Source: Legionella saoudiensis (GTDB taxonomy: Bacteria; Pseudomonadota; Gammaproteobacteria; Legionellales; Legionellaceae). From it: a stretch of DNA of 64,000 nt. Under the pieces are notes generated by a model that searched no databases, had not been told where the DNA came from, and saw nothing but the letters and a program-made list of their open reading frames with translations. The DNA is taken from positions 1,302,001 through 1,366,000 of the forward strand of contig NZ_LN901324.1 in the NCBI RefSeq assembly GCF_001465875.1, written 5' to 3'. Numbering within the stretch: the stretch's first letter is position 1; every line of letters begins with the position of its first letter. The position numbers and the translations under genes were made by a program. Shown here one piece after another: positions 9,960-17,438 of the stretch.

Positions 9960-11098
9960 TGGATACTTTATTCTTATTCACTAAACATATTAATAATGAG
10001 GGATGTCTGTGCTTAAAACTTGATGCAGAGGGGAAAACTCATACCCCCCCTGCTCAGCGAAGTTTTACAGACATTCAAATGCTGCAACAAGATTGCACTA
10101 CTATTGTGATTGAACGTTGTGCGCATGCCAGTCTTTTAACTCTTGAACTGCCCTGGCTTCCCGACCGAAAAGCACGTGTAGCTATTCCCTATGCCCTGGA
10201 AGATAAATTAGCCCAATCCGTTGATGAGTTACATTTTGCCTTTGACAAAGCAAGATACCAAAACAATCATTACTTGATTACCGCTATAAGCAAGCAGCGA
10301 ATGCATTACATTATGAATTTGCTGACCGAAAAAGAGATTGAATTTACTGCCATTACTCTTGATTGGTTTGCATTAGAACCAGAGGAGCTTTGCATTAGCG
10401 AAGATGACCTACTCGTTAATTCAGATGACTTTAAAGGCGAGCTTTCTGGCGACTTAGCCGATATTTACATAAAAAAGCATCCACTGCATGCCCCCCTAAT
10501 ATTTACTGATAGTCTTATTAAGGTTGAGCTAGATTCCGCAAAAAGACAAGAAACCTCTTATGAGTGGATTGCAAGAAGAATTTTAAACGCGAAACTAATG
10601 AATCTTTGCCAAGGTGAAATGCAGCACGGCAGTAAATCTGATTGGATTAAAAAAGGATATCAGCTTGCGGGCGCTTTATTTTGTTTTTGGCTCGTGTCAT
10701 TAATCTTGGTTAACGGCATTAACCTTTATTTTTTGAATAAACAAACAGCGCAAATTGATCAACAGATTGCCGAAATTTACCATAGCTTTTTCCCTGATGC
10801 CAAGCAAGTTATTAGTCCTAAATTTCGTATTATGCAATTGTTAAAGAGTAATAATAATGAAGGACAAACACGCTTTTGGTTTTTACTTAACCAATTCTCC
10901 AAAGTTATGGATAGCAAGCAATTTACCTTAGAACAATTTCGCTATCAAAATAAAACGTTGTCGGTGACGCTAATCAGTCCTGATTTTGCTAAATTGGAAA
11001 AACTAGAAAACCAATTAAAAGCCTCACAGCTAAATGTCAAACAGACGCAAGCATCAACCCATGAACAACAAGTTGTTGCAACCCTGGAGTTATCATGA
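9959..11098 (+). CDS. lspL: Type II secretion system protein L
   Basis: The 379-residue protein is a GspL component of the inner-membrane platform of the type II secretion system. The N-terminal 210 residues are the actin-like cytoplasmic domain that binds the GspE ATPase (segment LPWLPDRKARVAIPYALEDKLA is typical). A single membrane segment lies near 235-252, followed by a ferredoxin-like periplasmic domain. Translation starts at GTG 9959, overlapping the mltB stop by one base, and the gene ends four bases inside lspM (ATGA). In L. pneumophila lspL-lspM also forms a separate locus from the rest of the system. Confidence 0.85.
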   Translation: MDTLFLFTKHINNEGCLCLKLDAEGKTHTPPAQRSFTDIQMLQQDCTTIVIERCAHASLLTLELPWLPDRKARVAIPYALEDKLAQSVDELHFAFDKARYQNNHYLITAISKQRMHYIMNLLTEKEIEFTAITLDWFALEPEELCISEDDLLVNSDDFKGELSGDLADIYIKKHPLHAPLIFTDSLIKVELDSAKRQETSYEWIARRILNAKLMNLCQGEMQHGSKSDWIKKGYQLAGALFCFWLVSLILVNGINLYFLNKQTAQIDQQIAEIYHSFFPDAKQVISPKFRIMQLLKSNNNEGQTRFWFLLNQFSKVMDSKQFTLEQFRYQNKTLSVTLISPDFAKLEKLENQLKASQLNVKQTQASTHEQQVVATLELS

Positions 11099-11565
11099 AA
11101 GCATATTTAAGCTCCCTTAATGAACGAGAAAAATGGATGGTTATCGGTGCTGCCGTCTGTCTTGTTCTATATTGCTATTATATGTTTTTATATACTCCAT
11201 TAAGCCACCAAGTGAATCAGAAGACTAACCAATTGGTTGAGAAGATAACGACTTTGGACTGGATGAAAAAAGTAAAAGGACAAAATCTTCGCCCTAAAAG
11301 TAAAGAGACAGTCGATAATAGTCAACTACTCACTATTTTAGCGACCCAGCTTAAAGACCATGCATTGCAAAAATATCCTTATCAATTGCAACAAACAGGT
11401 TCTGGCGATATTCAACTGACTTTTGAAGCAGTGCCCTTTAATTTGTTTGTTACCTGGCTAACTAAAATTAATGAGAAATATGCGCTGACCATCAAACAAT
11501 TTAACGCGGAGAAAACGCCTACTGCCGGGGTAGCTCATGTTATGATTTTGCTAAGTGCGACTTAA
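11095..11565 (+). CDS. lspM: Type II secretion system protein M
   Basis: The 156-residue bitopic inner-membrane protein partners GspL. The start is MKAYLSSLNEREKWMVIGAA, with the SLxxREK motif before a membrane segment (about 14-33) as in GspM proteins; the rest is a small periplasmic domain. It overlaps lspL by four bases, which implies translational coupling. The call rests on this layout and on the neighbour, because GspM sequences are poorly conserved. Confidence 0.82.
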   Translation: MKAYLSSLNEREKWMVIGAAVCLVLYCYYMFLYTPLSHQVNQKTNQLVEKITTLDWMKKVKGQNLRPKSKETVDNSQLLTILATQLKDHALQKYPYQLQQTGSGDIQLTFEAVPFNLFVTWLTKINEKYALTIKQFNAEKTPTAGVAHVMILLSAT

Positions 11566-11623
11566 AATAAAGTGGTCTGGCGCAACGAAGTATAATCCGG
11601 GAGCCCTGAGCGCAATGAATTTA

Positions 11624-12454
11624 TTACACAGTAGCAAGCTGTAAAGCCAACCGATAACCTGCCAAAGCAATGCGTTGTTTAATCAGCTCTTGAGACTGTT
11701 TCTGATACTCTAAACTAGGCACTTCTTTTTCTAAAGTAGAATAAACCCAATTTTTGGCTAAACTGTAACTCTCCTGGGCCCAAATCTGAGGTGGAGCATT
11801 CAACTCTTGAGGAGAAAAAGAATCTCGAGGGTAAGCACTGGAAATTTCTTGCGCCATGCGCTGAAGCTGTTCTTCGGAAAGCGATCTAAATAAGCCAAAA
11901 TCACTATCCCATAGCGCATGCAACGTGATCAATGACTCTGGATGATGCGGATCTTTTACCCAAAATAAATTTCCGCCCTGATCTCCCTGAGGTAATGCTT
12001 TATTTGAACGTGAAATAGCATGCAGCGGTTGATGTAAATCTCCGGTTATATGAATCAAAAAAGAGGTAAAGCGAGCGCGCTCACTCAGCGGTACCTCTTT
12101 ATTGCGCAAGGTCTGATTAATTTGCCCCAAGGCCCATACAGCATTATCGGTATCAACAGAAACATCAGTTGCAGAACCATCGCTGCTGTAGGGAGTATCT
12201 ATATAGTGCCAGTGCGTATAAGCCTCTATCGCGTGTTTTCGTATTGCATCAGGCCAAGTGGCAAGATTGGCTTTGGGATAGTCTCTTTGCAATGCCTGGG
12301 TTAATTCATTAAACGTTCTTTGTGATTCAGAATCGAGATTATTATAGGCAATCAAAGCAATCAAACGATGCCCCGAGTCCCACCATGCAAAGGAATTCAA
12401 TGAATAAATAAATAATCCCAGTAGCATAAGGCCGCGTATGCTTATACCGAACAT
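11624..12454 (-). CDS. Secreted S1/P1-type zinc nuclease (phospholipase C/P1 nuclease superfamily)
   Basis: The 276-residue protein has a signal peptide ending SLNSFA. Cleavage there leaves Trp as the first residue of the mature protein and His at position 6 (WWDSGH), which are the first zinc ligands in this superfamily. Later ligands are seen in TWPDAI, HWHYIDTP, HITGDLHQPLH and HALWDSDF. S1/P1 enzymes cut single-stranded DNA and RNA and release 3'-phosphate. AGGGA stands seven bases before the ATG. It converges with lspLM and is a plausible substrate of that secretion system. The related zinc phospholipases C share the ligand set, so substrate is not certain. Confidence 0.85.
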   Translation of the reverse strand: MFGISIRGLMLLGLFIYSLNSFAWWDSGHRLIALIAYNNLDSESQRTFNELTQALQRDYPKANLATWPDAIRKHAIEAYTHWHYIDTPYSSDGSATDVSVDTDNAVWALGQINQTLRNKEVPLSERARFTSFLIHITGDLHQPLHAISRSNKALPQGDQGGNLFWVKDPHHPESLITLHALWDSDFGLFRSLSEEQLQRMAQEISSAYPRDSFSPQELNAPPQIWAQESYSLAKNWVYSTLEKEVPSLEYQKQSQELIKQRIALAGYRLALQLATV

Positions 12455-12500
12455 AGATAATCCCTAATATGCGTTATTCTGAATTATATAGTAACGCTTA

Positions 12501-13040
12501 TTATTGCTGTACACTACTCCAGCTTTTTACTGTAGCCCCGTTACGAATATCGGCTGGTAAAGCATCCAAAGCTTTTTGTGCATCAGCAGCATCTTTGTAA
12601 GAGCCATAGACACCACTGTAATAATCCTTTCCATTGCGTTGATATTTAACTTGAGCCATTCGATTTTGCTTAGGAGCCTTATAAAGAGCTTGTGCTACCT
12701 TTGAAGCCTTTTCTCCATTAGCCAGTTCAATAGTATAGGCTTGTGGATTTTGATTTCGCACCCACTCTTCATCGCGTTCATGGAATGAGGTTGGAGAACG
12801 CATATCACCTACATGGTAAGAATCAGGCACAATAACATCACGTGGGGGTCTAATTGAGTAATTGTATTTGTAATTAGAACTGGAATTCCCATAATTGCTT
12901 TGCATGTAAAGTTGGCTATTGTCGTAGCTGGTATACGCAGGATAATACAAATTCTCACTAGTTTGATTGTCTACAAGGGTGCAAGCAGATATGCTTAAAA
13001 CACTTAACCCAACGATGGCGAATCTAATATTATTATTCAT
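12501..13040 (-). CDS. SPOR-domain lipoprotein
   Basis: The 179-residue protein has a lipoprotein signal peptide with the lipobox SISAC (Cys near residue 20). A Tyr/Asn/Ser-rich linker (about 25-65) follows, and the C-terminal 80 residues form a SPOR-like domain, with YTIELANGEKASKVAQAL and YYSGVYGSYKDAADAQKALD typical of its strands and helices. SPOR domains bind peptidoglycan stripped of stem peptides at division sites. The gene is divergent from the dGTPase-like gene. Confidence 0.78.
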   Translation of the reverse strand: MNNNIRFAIVGLSVLSISACTLVDNQTSENLYYPAYTSYDNSQLYMQSNYGNSSSNYKYNYSIRPPRDVIVPDSYHVGDMRSPTSFHERDEEWVRNQNPQAYTIELANGEKASKVAQALYKAPKQNRMAQVKYQRNGKDYYSGVYGSYKDAADAQKALDALPADIRNGATVKSWSSVQQ

Positions 13041-13234
13041 TATTATTCCCCTGGTTATAAATCCTCTTAATTACTATTATCTTCCAAACCCGGAAAAACT
13101 TTAGAAAATAGACACTTCGTTTAAATTTCCGCACTTTAGGAGCTATCCGAAATAACTGAAATATATGCAAACCTATTGTTTCAACTAATAGTATGGCTTA
13201 CAGTTACTGTTTTATCATTTTCACGGCAAGATTT

Positions 13235-14560
13235 ATGTGGACGCATCGACGCTCAGGGCAAACAAACCAACGAGGAACTCATGATCATCGAGATCCTTAT
13301 GAACGAGATAGAACTCGGGTAATTCATTGTCCTGCATTTCGAAGATTACAGAGAAAAACTCAAATCTTAGGAACAGACGAGGGAGATTTCCATCGTACCC
13401 GCCTTACTCATTCGCTGGAAGTCGATTCGATTGGCCGAAGTATTGTACGTAACCTATTGATTAACCAGGATCAGCACCCCGTAGTTACTGGTCTATTACC
13501 TAACGATGATTTAATTTCTGTTATTTGTTTATTGCATGATATTGGTCATCCTCCCTTTGGGCATGGCGGTGAAGTCGCATTGAATTATATGATGAGAAAT
13601 TACGGAGGGTTTGAAGGGAATGGGCAAACGCTACGTCTACTCACTAAAGTGGAAAGTAGTTATGGAGCTTTTGGTCTCGATCTAACCCGCCGTGCATTAC
13701 TGGGGGTCCTAAAGTACCCCGTACAGCGCTCCAAAGTAATTGCCCCGGAACAACCTCCTGTTCATGAGTCCATACATAAAACCATCAAAGTAAATGATTG
13801 GTTACCTCCCAAAGCTTATTTTGATTGTGAACAACCTGAAGTGGATTGGCTATTAGCGCCCTTTTCAGCCACTGATCGCGAATTATTTCAATCACTTTCT
13901 GTAGAACCTAGTGGAACGAAAGTAGGTAAAGCCGCCTATCACAGTTTTGATTGCTCCATTATGGACACCGCAGATAATATTGCCTATGGAGTGCATGATC
14001 TTGAAGACGCCATTCACCTTCGTCTAATTAATCCTTCTCATCTGGATACTCCCGAGTTTAGAGGGTTATTGAATAATACCTCGCTTTCAGCCCATCAAGA
14101 CCGACTTATTAATTCTTTATTTTCTCAAGATCCTTACTTAAGAAAACAGACCATTGGAGAAATGGTAAATTATTTTATTACCTCCACCCAAATTAGTTTA
14201 ACTCATGAAGGCTTTGAAAATAATTTATTAAAATATAATCTAGCCTTAATTCCTGAAGCGGCCGCTTTACTAAAGCATTTAATGCAGTGTATTTACAATA
14301 ATGTAATTGACTCTCAAGAGGCACGAACCTTTGAATACGGCGGTCAAACTGTGGTGTTACGCTTATTTGATGCCATTAGCTCTAATCCAGGAAGCTTGTT
14401 AGATAATAAAAATCGTTTATTATTTAAACAAGCCAAAGACGAAATTGAAGCGTATCGAGTTGTTTGTGATTATTTAGCGAATATGACAGATGAGTATGCT
14501 TATCGCATGCATGAGCGTCTTTTCGGGTTTAATACCCGCACGATTTTTGAGCGTTTATAA
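13235..14560 (+). CDS. Deoxyguanosinetriphosphate triphosphohydrolase-like HD protein
   Basis: The protein belongs to the HD-domain dNTPase family (Dgt/SAMHD1-like), which splits dNTP into deoxynucleoside and triphosphate. Metal ligands are in FHRTRLTHSLEVDSIGRS (first His), CLLHDIGHPPFGHGGE (HD pair) and the later Asp in MDTADNIAYGVHDLEDA. I place the start at the Met of MWTHRRS (13235, 441 residues), because homologues begin with MW.ERR and the 14 preceding residues from ATG 13193 look non-coding. Neither start has a strong ribosome binding site. Confidence 0.87.
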   Translation: MWTHRRSGQTNQRGTHDHRDPYERDRTRVIHCPAFRRLQRKTQILGTDEGDFHRTRLTHSLEVDSIGRSIVRNLLINQDQHPVVTGLLPNDDLISVICLLHDIGHPPFGHGGEVALNYMMRNYGGFEGNGQTLRLLTKVESSYGAFGLDLTRRALLGVLKYPVQRSKVIAPEQPPVHESIHKTIKVNDWLPPKAYFDCEQPEVDWLLAPFSATDRELFQSLSVEPSGTKVGKAAYHSFDCSIMDTADNIAYGVHDLEDAIHLRLINPSHLDTPEFRGLLNNTSLSAHQDRLINSLFSQDPYLRKQTIGEMVNYFITSTQISLTHEGFENNLLKYNLALIPEAAALLKHLMQCIYNNVIDSQEARTFEYGGQTVVLRLFDAISSNPGSLLDNKNRLLFKQAKDEIEAYRVVCDYLANMTDEYAYRMHERLFGFNTRTIFERL

Positions 14561-14725
14561 TTTTATGCTTTATCGGCTGAGTAAATATGGTTTTTGCTAG
14601 TCCTGGTGCTGGGCTTTACGGCCCAATCTAACATAGGTCAGAGAAGAATAAATAGAACGTACTGCTGCTGAACACAAAGAGAATTTATAAGTAAATGAAG
14701 TGACTAATTTAATTAAATTTAAGAA

Positions 14726-14742
14726 AGGCAATAAAAATGCCT
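14726..14742 (-). terminator. Possible terminator of the tRNA array
   Basis: Read on the minus strand, AGGCA and TGCCT form a five-base-pair stem with a seven-base loop just after the second tRNA-Glu, followed by TTTCTTAAATTT. The stem is short. Confidence 0.45.
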
Positions 14743-14746
14743 AAAA

Positions 14747-14822
14747 TGGCGTCCCCAAGGGGGTTCGAACCCCTGTTCTCGCCGTGAAAGGGCGATGTCC
14801 TAGGCCGCTAGACGATGGGGAC
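14747..14822 (-). tRNA. tRNA-Glu (UUC)
   Basis: A 76-base cloverleaf with encoded CCA. The anticodon loop CTTTCAC gives UUC between stems TCGCC and GGCGA, and the T arm is GGGGTTCGAACCCC. It is identical over its whole length to the copy at 14880-14955. Confidence 0.98.
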
Positions 14823-14879
14823 CTAGATTTTTTATTTTACTACATTCTACTACTTTTTACCACAACCAAAACGCCTAAA

Positions 14880-14955
14880 TGGCGTCCCCAAGGGGGTTCG
14901 AACCCCTGTTCTCGCCGTGAAAGGGCGATGTCCTAGGCCGCTAGACGATGGGGAC
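14880..14955 (-). tRNA. tRNA-Glu (UUC), second identical copy
   Basis: The sequence is the same 76-base tRNA-Glu as at 14747-14822, including CCA, and even the few bases 3' of it match (GGCATT.TAGGC on the plus strand side), pointing to a tandem duplication. It lies in the minus-strand array Ala-Glu-Glu. Confidence 0.98.
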
Positions 14956-14969
14956 CCTGAACGTTTTGC

Positions 14970-14992
14970 CCATCAACATACAAAGATGTTGA

Positions 14993-14995
<3 letters not shown>
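14970..14995 (-). other. Perfect hairpin overlapping the CCA end of tRNA-Ala
   Basis: On the minus strand CCATCAACAT and ATGTTGATGG pair as a ten-base-pair stem with a six-base loop; the first CCA is the 3' end of tRNA-Ala. It may guide 3' processing of the array transcript, and it lacks a T run that would make it a clear terminator. Confidence 0.6.
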
Positions 14996-15068
<73 letters not shown>

Positions 15069-15238
15069 TCAATAAGGCTCGCATTGTAATGACCTCCCCC
15101 TATCCTGTCAAGCAGTTTTTTATTTTTTTACTTCATGTATATATCTCTTGTTAATTAGGCCTAAAAGTAATTGCTCTTTTAAAAACCAAGGATTAATACC
15201 CTCACCTAATTTACTTATAATTTTTTAATTCTCCAGGC

Positions 15239-15294
15239 TTGTTTTAATTCATTAAGTTTGATTTAATTCGCCGCGGTGTTTAAGCAAAAACACC
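15239..15294 (+). promoter_or_regulatory. Possible promoter and leader hairpin of the flagellar-like operon
   Basis: TTGTTT (15239-15244), 17 bases, TTTAAT (15262-15267) is a weak sigma-70 match in the AT-rich 299-base gap between tRNA-Ala and fliQ. A seven-base-pair hairpin GGTGTTT/AAACACC follows at 15275-15294. I see no sigma-28 or correctly spaced sigma-54 site. The rest of the gap (15069-15238) shows nothing else. Confidence 0.35.
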
Positions 15295-15305
15295 TATGGA
15301 AAAAT

Positions 15306-15336
15306 GTAGGCTTGTAGCTCAATGGCGCAAGTGGAG
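15306..15336 (+). other. tRNA 5'-half-like sequence
   Basis: The bases around GCTTGTAGCTCAATGGCGC resemble the start and D arm of a tRNA, but no anticodon arm or T arm follows. It could be a relic of an integration event or a chance match. Confidence 0.3.
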
Positions 15337-15367
15337 TACAGCAAGTTAGAAATAATGGAAACGGAAG

Positions 15368-15640
15368 ATGTCTAACGATTTAGCTATCTATTTAAGTAAA
15401 CAATTACTTTGGCATGCATTGCTCATTGCCTCACCAATAGTTCTAGTCGCACTCATTAGTGGTTTACTGGTTTCTATTTTACAAGTTGTTACCCAAGTTC
15501 AAGATTCAACCCTAAGTTTTGTACCTAAAGTTTTAGCTGTAGTACTTATGTTAATGCTTTGTGGCGGATGGATGTTGCATTCATTAGTAGAGTTTGCGCA
15601 AACCTTATTCCTTAATATTCCAGGGGCTATTAAATCATGA
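15368..15640 (+). CDS. fliQ: Flagellar-type export gate protein FliQ
   Basis: The 90-residue protein has two membrane helices (about 14-40 and 52-78), the FliQ/SctS layout and length. FliQ packs around the FliP-FliR core to form the export channel through the inner membrane. The segment LLVSILQVVTQVQDSTLSFV is close to the conserved FliQ loop. GGAA stretches precede the start. It is the first gene of the operon, and its stop overlaps the fliR start (ATGA). Confidence 0.9.
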   Translation: MSNDLAIYLSKQLLWHALLIASPIVLVALISGLLVSILQVVTQVQDSTLSFVPKVLAVVLMLMLCGGWMLHSLVEFAQTLFLNIPGAIKS

Positions 15641-16389
15641 CCTTGTCCCTCCCCTGGCTAACTAACTTGTTTTTTATTAGCATACGCTTAGGTACGGTAC
15701 TGCTCTTTACTCCAATTCAAGCAATACGTTATTTACCTATTCATGCACGCTTACTTTTTATTTTTACTTTGAGCCTGCTTTTAGCTAATTATGTTCCCCA
15801 TACCTCGTTAATCTTAAGCAATAATGCCATTCTTCTTGGAGGGCTTGCGGAGTTTGCCAATGGCTTAATCTTGACTACCAGCCTTTATGCGGCATTCGCA
15901 CTTTTTCAAATTGCAGGCCAATTAATTGATAATGAAACTGGCTTTAATACCGCGGCTATTTTTAATCCCAGTGAGCATTATCAAGAGGCATTAACCAGTC
16001 ATCTATTATCTATGCTGACTGTCCTATTCTTTTTTAGCCTCGATGGACATCAATGGTTATTTAAAGGACTCTCTTATTCTTTTGTGATTATTCCACCTGG
16101 AGCGCTTAACTTATTTGCAGGGTTTGTCCCAGTTATCAAACAATTTGGTTTTATGTTTAGCATGGCCTTTATAATTGCCAGCCCTATTATTCTTGCTCTA
16201 CTTACCGTTGAGCTTTGTGGCGCCCTCATTACACGTAATATGCCACAAGTCAGCACCTATTTTCTAACTCTACCTATAAAAATTATTTTAGGATTACTCC
16301 TATTATTCATGATGATGGGCTACATTGCCCCAATCACCAACACGGTGTTTGCTCAGTGTTTTCAAACTTGGCAGGAGCTTATGTCATGA
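15637..16389 (+). CDS. fliR: Flagellar-type export gate protein FliR
   Basis: The 250-residue hydrophobic protein has about six membrane segments and normal length for FliR/SctT. Matches include the early FFISIRLGTVLLFTP segment and GQLIDNETGFNTAAIFNP near residue 90, which resembles the conserved G.Qi...Gf....f.P stretch. FliR completes the FliP5-Q4-R1 channel. It overlaps fliQ by four bases and flhB by four bases. Confidence 0.9.
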   Translation: MTLSLPWLTNLFFISIRLGTVLLFTPIQAIRYLPIHARLLFIFTLSLLLANYVPHTSLILSNNAILLGGLAEFANGLILTTSLYAAFALFQIAGQLIDNETGFNTAAIFNPSEHYQEALTSHLLSMLTVLFFFSLDGHQWLFKGLSYSFVIIPPGALNLFAGFVPVIKQFGFMFSMAFIIASPIILALLTVELCGALITRNMPQVSTYFLTLPIKIILGLLLLFMMMGYIAPITNTVFAQCFQTWQELMS

Positions 16390-17438
16390 GTGAGAAAACT
16401 GAAAAAGCAACGCCTTATAAATTGCAAAAAGCGAAAGAAAAAGGGCAAGTAAGTAGAAGTGCCGAATTAACGACCTGTGCCGCTCTATTTGTTATGCTAG
16501 GCATGCTAAGCGCCTTATGGCCAAAACAATTGCATGAAATCCAAACGATGATTCGTCATTTGTTGCAATTAGCAGCACATTTGCAATTTAGTATTGATAA
16601 CCTCCATCATTTACAGCAATTTATTTTAGGCCAGCTCATTAGTCTATGGTTACCTTTTGCTTTGGCAGGTAGTTTGGCTACCATCCTTACGAATCTGGCG
16701 CAAACCGGGGTGGTGTGGTCCACCACCCCATTGATACCTGATTTCAAACGCATTAATGTGGTCCAGGGTTTTAAGAAGTTATTTTCCATAAAAAGCTGCT
16801 TTGAAACTCTGAAAAGCACCTTGAAATTGTCTGTGGCATTTATTTTTTTATTCTTTACTTTAAAACATCAAATACCCAACTTATTGCAATTGGCTTTAAC
16901 ACCAATTAATGCTCAACCTCGCCTCATCATGCACTTTCTTCTCACTTTAATTTTTCAGTTGCTACTCTTGCTCGCAACACTCGCAATACTGGATAAATTC
17001 TATACGCGCTGGAGCTATGCAAAAGATCAGCGTATGAGTAAACAAGAAATAAAAGATGAATACAAACAACGGGAAGGTGACCCTAAAATAAAATCGAAAA
17101 TCAAGCAGCTGCAACAACAATTACGTCAAAAAACTGCTTCATTAAAGCAAGTAAAATCGGCTGATGTAATTATTACGAATCCTACCCACTTAGCCATTGC
17201 CTTAAAGTATGATCGCAGCAGCATGCCCGCCCCCAAAGTGGTTTGCAAAGCCCAAGATAAAATGGTGCTACAGGTTAAAGAGCTGGCCAGAAAACATCAC
17301 ATCCCCATTGTGGAAGATAAGGCCTTCGCACGTATGCTCTATCATTCTGTGGATTTAAATCAATGGATTCATAAGGAACTTTATCCCTTTGCCGCAGCTA
17401 TTTTTCGCGAACTCTATGCGCGTAAGCAGGTAGTGTAA
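16386..17438 (+). CDS. flhB: Flagellar-type export switch protein FlhB
   Basis: The protein is 350 residues from ATG 16386, which overlaps the fliR stop (ATGA) and gives the normal N-terminus MSEKTEKATPYKLQKAKEKG; an upstream ATG at 16356 would add ten unlikely residues. Four membrane helices are followed by a cytoplasmic domain with the self-cleaving motif NPTH (in VIITNPTHLAIALKYD, near residue 265). Cleavage there switches the apparatus from early (rod/hook) to late substrates. Keeping NPTH implies that a substrate switch still takes place although no filament genes are present. It is slightly shorter than E. coli FlhB (382). Confidence 0.93.
   Translation: MSEKTEKATPYKLQKAKEKGQVSRSAELTTCAALFVMLGMLSALWPKQLHEIQTMIRHLLQLAAHLQFSIDNLHHLQQFILGQLISLWLPFALAGSLATILTNLAQTGVVWSTTPLIPDFKRINVVQGFKKLFSIKSCFETLKSTLKLSVAFIFLFFTLKHQIPNLLQLALTPINAQPRLIMHFLLTLIFQLLLLLATLAILDKFYTRWSYAKDQRMSKQEIKDEYKQREGDPKIKSKIKQLQQQLRQKTASLKQVKSADVIITNPTHLAIALKYDRSSMPAPKVVCKAQDKMVLQVKELARKHHIPIVEDKAFARMLYHSVDLNQWIHKELYPFAAAIFRELYARKQVV

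Noticed and set aside
13193-13234. Longer N-terminus for the dGTPase-like protein
   Set aside because: The extra 14 residues lack similarity to the family start and have no ribosome binding site.
15410-15422. TGGCATGCATTGC as a sigma-54 promoter for the flagellar-like genes
   Set aside because: The -24 and -12 elements are two bases too close, and the site lies inside fliQ.
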